DNA from: an uncultured Clostridia bacterium
Lineage (GTDB): Bacteria; Bacillota; Clostridia; Christensenellales; Aristaeellaceae
Assembly: GCA_934615235.1 (NCBI GenBank)
Contig: CAKTTL010000057.1
Span: forward strand, 1-17,868
Length of the DNA: 17,868 bases
Reading direction: 5' to 3'
Shown: in pieces, positions 12,907 through 17,868 of the stretch
Position numbering within the stretch: position 1 is the stretch's first letter
How the letters are laid out: each line of letters opens with the position of its first letter
Position numbers and translations under genes: made by a program
Notes under the pieces: model-generated
Database searches by the model: none
The model's input: the letters and a program-made list of their open reading frames with translations, nothing else
Told to the model about the DNA's origin: nothing

Positions 12907-13767
12907 ATGCTGATGGAAGAAAAAAGAAACGAGCCGCTGATCCGGCTGGAAAACTGCAGCTTCGCCTATGAAGGCGCGGAGCGGCAGGCGCTTTGCGGCG
13001 TGTCGATGACGCTGATGCCGGGCGAGTTCCTGGCCGTGCTGGGGCGCAACGGCTCCGGCAAATCGACCATGGCCAAGCTGTTCAACGCGCTGTATATGCC
13101 TACAGAGGGGCGCGTTACCGTCTGCGGCATGGATACGGCGGATGAGAGCCTGCTATGGCAGATTCGCCAGTGCGTGGGCATGGTGTTCCAGAACCCGGAT
13201 AACCAGATCGTCGCCACGATGGTGGAGGAGGACGTCGCCTTCGGCCCCGAAAATCTCGGCGTGCCGCCGGAGGAGATTCGGCGCAGGGTTTATGAGGCGC
13301 TCCGCGCCGTCAATATGGAATCCTTCGCCGCGAGCGCGCCGCATATGCTCTCGGGCGGACAGAAGCAGCGCGTGGCCGTCGCCGGGGCGCTGGCGATGAA
13401 GCCGAAGGTGCTCGTGCTCGACGAAGCGACGGCGATGCTCGACCCGATGGGGCGGCGCGACGTGTTCGATACCGTGCGCCGGCTCAACCGGGAGGAAGGC
13501 ATTTCAGTCGTATGGATCACGCATTTCATGGAGGAAGCGGCAAAGGCCGATCGCGTGCTGGCGATGCAGGACGGCGCGGTGAAAATGGAAGGCACGCCGC
13601 GCGAGATGTTTTCCCGCGTGGAGGAAATGCGCGCAATCGGGCTGGATGTGCCCGCGCCGGCGGCGCTGGCGCATGATTTGCGGCAGGCGGGCGTTGCGCT
13701 GCCCGGAGAAATTCTGACGGCGGAAGAGATGGTGGAGGCAATATGTCGATTAAACTGGAGAACCTGA
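12907..13767 (+). CDS. ecfA1: ECF transporter ATPase EcfA1
   Basis: 286 aa. This ATP-binding subunit energises vitamin and cofactor uptake as one half of the EcfA-EcfA' pair on the cytoplasmic side. Walker A is GRNGSGKST (46-54), the Q-loop Gln is in MVFQNPDNQ (Gln95), the signature is LSGGQ (148-152), Walker B is VLVLDE (168-173) and the switch His is His206. FQNPDNQIVATMVEEDVAFGPENL is diagnostic for cobalt/ECF-type ATPases. Walker B continues with Ala rather than Pro (DEATAMLDP), as in EcfA1 proteins. Two starts are possible, 12907 and 12913; the GAGG at 12899-12902 lies 4 or 10 bases before them, and neither spacing is ideal. The stop overlaps the next gene by 25 bases. Expression must come through the terminator just upstream or from a promoter not recognised here. 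Confidence 0.93.
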   Translation: MLMEEKRNEPLIRLENCSFAYEGAERQALCGVSMTLMPGEFLAVLGRNGSGKSTMAKLFNALYMPTEGRVTVCGMDTADESLLWQIRQCVGMVFQNPDNQIVATMVEEDVAFGPENLGVPPEEIRRRVYEALRAVNMESFAASAPHMLSGGQKQRVAVAGALAMKPKVLVLDEATAMLDPMGRRDVFDTVRRLNREEGISVVWITHFMEEAAKADRVLAMQDGAVKMEGTPREMFSRVEEMRAIGLDVPAPAALAHDLRQAGVALPGEILTAEEMVEAICRLNWRT

Positions 13768-14606
13768 CATATACCTATATGCCCGGCAGTCCGTTCGCGG
13801 CGACGGCCGTGCACGACGTGTCCTTCGAAATCGGCGACGGAGAATTCTTCGCGCTGATTGGCCATACCGGTTCGGGCAAGACGACGATCGCCATGCACCT
13901 CAACGCTCTTTTGCAGCCTGCTTCCGGGCGCGTGCTCGTGGACGGGCAGGACATCAACCAGAACGGAGCGGACCGCCGCGAAGTGCGCCGCAAAGTGGGG
14001 ATGGTGTTCCAGTACCCGGAGTATCAGCTGTTTGAAGAGACGGTCAACCGCGATGTGGCGTTTGGCCCGAAAAACCTCGGCCTTTCGGATGCGGAATGCG
14101 AGGAGCGCGTGGCGGAGGCGCTGGCGCGCGTGAAGCTGTCGCAGGCTGAAATCGGCGAGCGCTCGCCGCTGGAACTGTCCGGCGGTCAGATGCGCCGCGT
14201 GGCGATTGCCGGCGTGCTGGCGATGCGTCCGGGAACGCTCGTGCTCGACGAACCCGCCGCGGGTCTTGACCCGGCTGGCCGGCGCGATATGCTCGATCTC
14301 GTCAGCGCGCTGCATAAAGAGGGGACGACGATCGTCATGGTCTCGCACAGCATGGAGGATGTGGCGAACTACGCGACACGGATCGCCGTGCTCGAGCACG
14401 GCGCGCTTGCGCTGCTGGGTGAGCCGCGCGAGGTGTTTGCGCGGGGCGAGCGGCTGGCGGAAATCGGGCTGGACGTGCCTGTCGCCGTGCGGATCGCCGA
14501 TATGCTGCGCGCGAAGGGCTACGCGCCGCCCGAAGGAGTCTGCAAAATGGACGAGCTGCGCGGCTGGCTGCTCGCGCATCTGGAGAGGGGGACTGACCTG
14601 AAATGA
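13743..14606 (+). CDS. ecfA2: ECF transporter ATPase EcfA2
   Basis: 287 aa, second ATPase of the ECF module. Walker A is GHTGSGKTT (40-48), the Q-loop Gln is Gln90 in MVFQYPEYQLFEETV, the signature is LSGGQ (145-149), Walker B is LVLDEPAAGLDP (Asp169, Glu170) and the switch His is His202. The FQYPEYQLFEETV segment and the LSGGQMRRVAIAG context mark EcfA2 (the former CbiO2). The start at 13743 lies inside the end of ecfA1, and the stop shares ATGA with the ecfT start, so the three subunits should be made together. Together with EcfA1 it drives EcfT and any compatible S component, such as QueT. Confidence 0.94.
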   Translation: MSIKLENLTYTYMPGSPFAATAVHDVSFEIGDGEFFALIGHTGSGKTTIAMHLNALLQPASGRVLVDGQDINQNGADRREVRRKVGMVFQYPEYQLFEETVNRDVAFGPKNLGLSDAECEERVAEALARVKLSQAEIGERSPLELSGGQMRRVAIAGVLAMRPGTLVLDEPAAGLDPAGRRDMLDLVSALHKEGTTIVMVSHSMEDVANYATRIAVLEHGALALLGEPREVFARGERLAEIGLDVPVAVRIADMLRAKGYAPPEGVCKMDELRGWLLAHLERGTDLK

Positions 14607-15406
14607 TGAAAAATATTACGCTGGGTCAGTTCATGCCAGGCGATTCCGTCGTTCACCGGCTCGATCCGCGCTGCAAGCTGGGGCTGACGTTGGCGTATAT
14701 CGTCGGCGTTTTCCTGGTGAAGGGCGCGGCGGGCTATGGGGTGACGGCGCTGCTGATCGCGCTGGTGGCGCGCTGGGCGCGCATTCCGCTGAAGTATCTG
14801 CTGCGCGGGCTGAAGCCGCTGAAATGGATCGTCGTTTTTACCGCCGTGCTGAACCTTTTCATGGCGGGCGGCGAAGACGTGCTCGTGTCGCTGTGGAAAA
14901 TTAAAATCACGATGACCGGCGTGCGCAACGCGTTCTATTTCACCTTCCGGCTGGCGTTTCTGGTGATGGGTACGTCCGTTCTGACGCTTACCACGTCGCC
15001 CATCGTCCTTACGGATGCGCTGGAGCATGTCATGTCGCCGCTGAAGGCGATCAAATTCCCGGCGCACGAGATTGCGATGATGATGACGATCGCGCTTCGC
15101 TTTATTCCGACGCTGACGGAAGAGGCGCAGAAAATCATGAACGCGCAGAGCGCGCGGGGAGCCGATTTTGAAACCGGCAATCTCTTCCAGCGCGCCAAGG
15201 CGATGGTGCCGCTGCTGGTGCCGTTGTTTGTCAGCGCTTTCCGCCGCGCGGGCGATCTGGCGATGGCGATGGAGGCGCGCTGCTATCACGGCGGAGAGGG
15301 CAGAACGCGCATGCGCGTGCTGAAATACACGCGGCTCGATCTGTACGCCGCGGGCGTGATGGCCGCGTATATCGCGCTGATTGTGCTGGAGGGCGTGCTG
15401 CTGTGA
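14603..15406 (+). CDS. ecfT: ECF transporter transmembrane subunit EcfT
   Basis: 267 aa with about five to six membrane segments. The N-terminal SVVHRLDPRCKL (15-26) and the two coupling-helix motifs ARG (184-186, in AQSARGADFE) and ARC (225-227, in MEARCYHGG) are the family hallmarks. The Ala-Arg-Gly type motifs contact the two ATPases. EcfT is the scaffold holding the ATPase pair and one exchangeable substrate-binding S component in the membrane. The start overlaps the ecfA2 stop by four bases (ATGA), and the stop overlaps the truA GTG start by four bases. No S component lies directly in this operon, so it is a shared (group II) module. Confidence 0.94.
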   Translation: MMKNITLGQFMPGDSVVHRLDPRCKLGLTLAYIVGVFLVKGAAGYGVTALLIALVARWARIPLKYLLRGLKPLKWIVVFTAVLNLFMAGGEDVLVSLWKIKITMTGVRNAFYFTFRLAFLVMGTSVLTLTTSPIVLTDALEHVMSPLKAIKFPAHEIAMMMTIALRFIPTLTEEAQKIMNAQSARGADFETGNLFQRAKAMVPLLVPLFVSAFRRAGDLAMAMEARCYHGGEGRTRMRVLKYTRLDLYAAGVMAAYIALIVLEGVLL

Positions 15407-16164
15407 GCGGGGGGAGTCGCCGCGTGGCGCTGCGCGTGAGCTACGACGGCACGAATTATTCCGGCTGGCAGCGGCAGGAGAACGCCGACAGCGTGCAGGC
15501 GCAGGTTGAAAAGGCGCTGCGCGCCCTGACGGGCGAGACGATCGGCGTGACGGGCGCAAGCCGCACAGACGCGGGCGTGCATGCGCTGGGGCAGACGGTG
15601 CATTTCGATAACCCGTCGAATATCCCCGCGGAAAGATTTTGCTTTGCGCTGAATACGCGCCTGCCGGACGATATCCGCGTGACGGCTTCGTGCGCCGTAC
15701 CGGAGGATTTTCACGCGCGCTTTTCGGCGAAGGGGAAAACTTATCGCTATCTGATCAACAACAGCGCGCATGGAACGGCGATTTACCGCAATCTGATGGC
15801 GCACGTGCCGCGCCCGCTGGACGCGGAGCGAATGGACGCGGCCGCGAAAGCCGTGATCGGCGAGCACGATTTCGCCGCGTTTGCCGCGGCCGGAAGCGTC
15901 GCCAAAACGACCGTGCGCGAAATCTGGCGCGCGGACGTGAAGCGCGAGGGCGATATTGTCGAATTAACGGTCAGCGGAAAGAGCTTTCTTTATAACATGG
16001 TGCGTATTCTCGCGGGAACGCTGATTTATATCGGCCTGGGGAAGCTGCCGCCGGACTGTCTGCGCAAAGCGCTGGAAACCGGCGACCGGCTGGATCTGGG
16101 CGTCACCGCGCCGGCCAGGGGCCTGACGCTGATGGAAGTATATTACGATACTCATTTGTGGTAG
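15403..16164 (+). CDS. truA: tRNA pseudouridine(38-40) synthase TruA
   Basis: 253 aa, usual length. It converts uridines 38-40 in the anticodon stem-loop of tRNAs to pseudouridine. The N-terminal strand ALRVSYDGTNYSGWQRQ and the catalytic motif SRTDAGVHA with nucleophile Asp56 are clear. KTYRYLI and the GKSFLYNMVRILAGTL segment complete the family pattern. The start is GTG at 15403, sharing four bases with the ecfT stop; no ATG is suitable, since the conserved fold begins at residue 7. Linkage of truA to ecfA-ecfA-ecfT is common in Firmicutes. Its 3' end overlaps the convergent rlmH gene by 13 bases. Confidence 0.96.
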   Translation: MSGGSRRVALRVSYDGTNYSGWQRQENADSVQAQVEKALRALTGETIGVTGASRTDAGVHALGQTVHFDNPSNIPAERFCFALNTRLPDDIRVTASCAVPEDFHARFSAKGKTYRYLINNSAHGTAIYRNLMAHVPRPLDAERMDAAAKAVIGEHDFAAFAAAGSVAKTTVREIWRADVKREGDIVELTVSGKSFLYNMVRILAGTLIYIGLGKLPPDCLRKALETGDRLDLGVTAPARGLTLMEVYYDTHLW

Positions 16165-16631
16165 GTTTCGTTTGAAAGAATTTTGCGCGCGCGATAGAGC
16201 TGCTCGAGCAGCATGACGCGGGCAAGCTGATGCGGGAAGGTCATCGGGGAGAAGGAAAAGCGCGCGTTCGCGCGGCGGACAAACGCGGGCGAAAGCCCGT
16301 TGGAGCCGCCGATGGCGTAAACCACGCGGGCTGCGCCGGAAGCTTCGATCCGCGACAGATCGGCGGCGAATTCAACCGAATCGCGCTGCTTTCCGTCGAT
16401 GCACAGCGCAACGACGGTATCGCGCGGTTTGAGCTGCGCGAGCATCGCTTCGCCTTCCTGCGCGACCAGCTTTTGAATATCCGCTTCGGATGCGTTTTTC
16501 GGTTCCGGCAAATCGGGCAGCTCGATCACGGAGAGCGGCCCGAACCGCTGGAGCCGTTTTGCATATTCGGCAGCCGCGTCGCGCCAGTAGGCTTCTTTGA
16601 GTTTGCCAACGCAGAGAATGACCGTCGTCAT
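16152..16631 (-). CDS. rlmH: 23S rRNA (pseudouridine1915-N3)-methyltransferase RlmH
   Basis: 159 aa, the typical length. This SPOUT-class enzyme uses S-adenosylmethionine to methylate pseudouridine 1915 in helix 69 of 23S rRNA. The start VILCVGKLKEAYW, the knot segment VVYAIGGSNGLS (103-114) and the C-terminal SPMTFPHQLARVMLLEQLYRA (128-148) are characteristic. The Gly-Gly at 108-109 forms part of the cofactor pocket. ATG 16631 is 15 bases after the stop of the metallo-hydrolase gene; the upstream GGGGG is only a weak ribosome site, so coupling may help. Its end overlaps truA on the other strand by 13 bases. Confidence 0.95.
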   Translation of the reverse strand: MTTVILCVGKLKEAYWRDAAAEYAKRLQRFGPLSVIELPDLPEPKNASEADIQKLVAQEGEAMLAQLKPRDTVVALCIDGKQRDSVEFAADLSRIEASGAARVVYAIGGSNGLSPAFVRRANARFSFSPMTFPHQLARVMLLEQLYRARKILSNETYHK

Positions 16632-16646
16632 ACAGGAACCCCCGTT

Positions 16647-17453
16647 TTATCCAATTTCGTAGTATCCGCCCAGCCGGTCGCGCCAGGCGAGGTCGACGCG
16701 CAGATCCTCCTGCGGCTTGATGCCGTTGTCGCAAAGCGTGCGGCAGACGGTATTGAAGGCCAGCTCGGGGTTGTTCGTTTCCTGGCTGAGATGGCCGAGG
16801 ATGACGTTGCGCACGCCCGTTTCTGCCAGCCGCACAAGCGCCTTGCCGCAATCGTCATTGGAAAGATGGCCGCGGGTGCCGTAAATGCGCGCTTTCAGCG
16901 CGGAAGTATAGCGCTCGGAGGCGAAGAGCATGTCCGGATCGTGATTCGATTCGAGCAGCAAAAGGTCCGCGCCGGAGACGGCGGTCATCCAGCCCTTGGC
17001 GATGTGCCCGAGGTCGGTTGCAACGCAAAGTTTGCGCCCGTCGCTTTCCAGCGCAAAGCCGACGGGATCAGCCGCGTCGTGCGGGATGGAAAAGGGCGTG
17101 ACGGCCAGATTGCGAATATAGAAGCTTTCGTTTGCGGTAAAAACGCGCCGGTTCTTCAGCGCGATGTTCTGCATACCGGGCTTGTTTTCCATGGCGAGCC
17201 ATGTCTTTTCCGTCGCGTAAACGGGCAAATCGTAGCGCCGGCTCAAAACGCCTACGCCCTTGATATGGTCGGAATGCTCGTGCGAGACGAGAATGCCGCA
17301 AAGCTGCGTCGGGTCGCCTCCGGCGGCGCGAAGCGCCTCCTCCACCGTCTTGCCGGAAAGCCCGGCGTCGAGCAGCAGATTTGCGCCGCCCGCCGAGACG
17401 AAAAGCGAATTTCCGCTGGAGCCGCTTCGAAGGGGACAAAATGCGATGGACAA
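16647..17453 (-). CDS. YycJ/WalJ-like metallo-beta-lactamase-fold hydrolase
   Basis: 268 aa from the chosen start. The metal-binding core is SHEHSDHIKG (His58, His60, Asp62, His63), followed by the PHDAADPVGF, CVATDLGHI, LLLESNHD and LGHLSQETN segments that supply the remaining ligands. The pattern matches YycJ/WalJ, a metal-dependent hydrolase often linked to the WalKR cell-wall system or to DNA repair; no walK or walR gene is in view. The start was set at TTG 17453 because AGGAGG lies 8 bases before it. An ATG nine codons upstream would place that ribosome site inside the gene, and the family begins at about SIAFCPLRSGSSGN. It lies 23 bases after the deformylase stop. Confidence 0.88.
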   Translation of the reverse strand: MSIAFCPLRSGSSGNSLFVSAGGANLLLDAGLSGKTVEEALRAAGGDPTQLCGILVSHEHSDHIKGVGVLSRRYDLPVYATEKTWLAMENKPGMQNIALKNRRVFTANESFYIRNLAVTPFSIPHDAADPVGFALESDGRKLCVATDLGHIAKGWMTAVSGADLLLLESNHDPDMLFASERYTSALKARIYGTRGHLSNDDCGKALVRLAETGVRNVILGHLSQETNNPELAFNTVCRTLCDNGIKPQEDLRVDLAWRDRLGGYYEIG

Positions 17454-17476
17454 AATGGTGTCCTCCTGTGTGAAAG

Positions 17477-17868
17477 TCAAATCAGAATTCCGTTGCAGTG
17501 ATCGATTTCGTGCTGCACGATCTGCGCCGTCCAGCCTTCGTAGGTTTTATACCGCGTGCGGAACCGGTCGTCCTGATAACGCACCTGGATTTTCCGATAG
17601 CGCTTCGCGCTGCGAACGCCCGCGAGCGAGAGGCAGCCTTCCTCGGCTTCATACGGATCGGAGCGCCTGACGATTTCAGGGTTAAAAAGAACCGCGTATT
17701 TGCCGGCGTCGTTAAAGGCGATGATACGGCGGCGGACGCCGATCATATTGGCTGCCATGCCGACGCAGCTTTCACGATGCGCCTTGAGCGTATCGAGCAG
17801 ATCCTGCGCGCAGGGCAGATCGTCCGGCGTGGCGGGGTCGGAGGGCTGCGCGAGAAAGATCATATCCT
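17477..17868 (-). CDS. Peptide deformylase-like protein, N-terminus cut by the window
   Basis: At least 128 residues are visible; the reading frame remains open at the right edge, so the true start probably lies outside. Two of the three metal-site motifs are intact, EEGCLS with the metal-binding Cys, and QHEIDH with the paired His and catalytic Glu. Motif 1, normally GxGLAAxQ, reads VGMAANMIG, replacing the Gln that assists catalysis with Met. The protein ends right after HEIDHCNGILI. This is a recurring clostridial type of shortened, divergent deformylase. It would remove the formyl group from new proteins if active, but activity is uncertain, and a second true deformylase elsewhere in the genome is likely. 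It is the first gene of a unit with the YycJ-like gene and rlmH. Confidence 0.85.
   Translation of the reverse strand, partial: DMIFLAQPSDPATPDDLPCAQDLLDTLKAHRESCVGMAANMIGVRRRIIAFNDAGKYAVLFNPEIVRRSDPYEAEEGCLSLAGVRSAKRYRKIQVRYQDDRFRTRYKTYEGWTAQIVQHEIDHCNGILI

Overview
The window is GC-rich (roughly 60% by eye), gene-dense DNA. It probably comes from an uncultured, high-GC clostridial Firmicute of the gut type. This is inferred from the mcsA-mcsB-clpC stress operon, AGGAGG-type ribosome binding sites, a QueT-family transporter, an EcfA-EcfA-EcfT-TruA cluster, a YycJ-like hydrolase and an atypical clostridial peptide deformylase. No mobile element, CRISPR array, tRNA or rRNA gene was seen.

Layout. 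Bases 1-3997 (+) hold the end of mcsA, mcsB, clpC and a small secreted protein in one tightly packed operon. Bases 3998-4271 hold no gene but carry five consecutive hairpins, the outer two built on the same 31-nt repeat, then a promoter. Bases 4272-5883 (+) encode two exported proteins, a WG-repeat protein and a PPC-like protein, closed by a two-way terminator. Bases 5929-11114 (-) hold seven genes. Read in transcription order these are hsp20, queT, a 94-aa unknown, a DUF378 membrane protein, a large polytopic GT-C-like membrane protein, a serine hydrolase and a small nucleotidyltransferase-like protein. Three promoters and several hairpins split this run into units. The 11115-11387 intergenic region carries divergent promoters for hsp20 and for a parvulin-type foldase (11388-12845, +). 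A terminator follows the foldase, then ecfA1-ecfA2-ecfT-truA (+), with overlapping genes. From 16152 to the right edge, rlmH, a YycJ-like metallo-hydrolase and a partial deformylase run on the minus strand.

How the genes connect. Two loci look tied to protein quality control: the mcsA-mcsB-clpC operon and hsp20. A close match to the CtsR operator lies over the hsp20 -35 element, so both may share the CtsR heat-shock repressor, whose gene would lie left of the window. The most striking observation is that McsB has lost nearly all the residues that define a protein-arginine kinase, while ClpC keeps the two glutamates expected to bind phospho-arginine. QueT is a substrate-binding (S) component of ECF transporters and lies close to a complete EcfA-A'-T energising module, which may serve it and other S components. 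TruA and RlmH modify tRNA and 23S rRNA. No wholly new multi-gene system was recognised. The best candidates for new biology are the pseudokinase-like McsB, the hairpin block, a hairpin combining terminator and ribosome-site features before the DUF378 gene, an apparently leaderless queT message, and a parvulin domain split by a long coiled-coil insertion.
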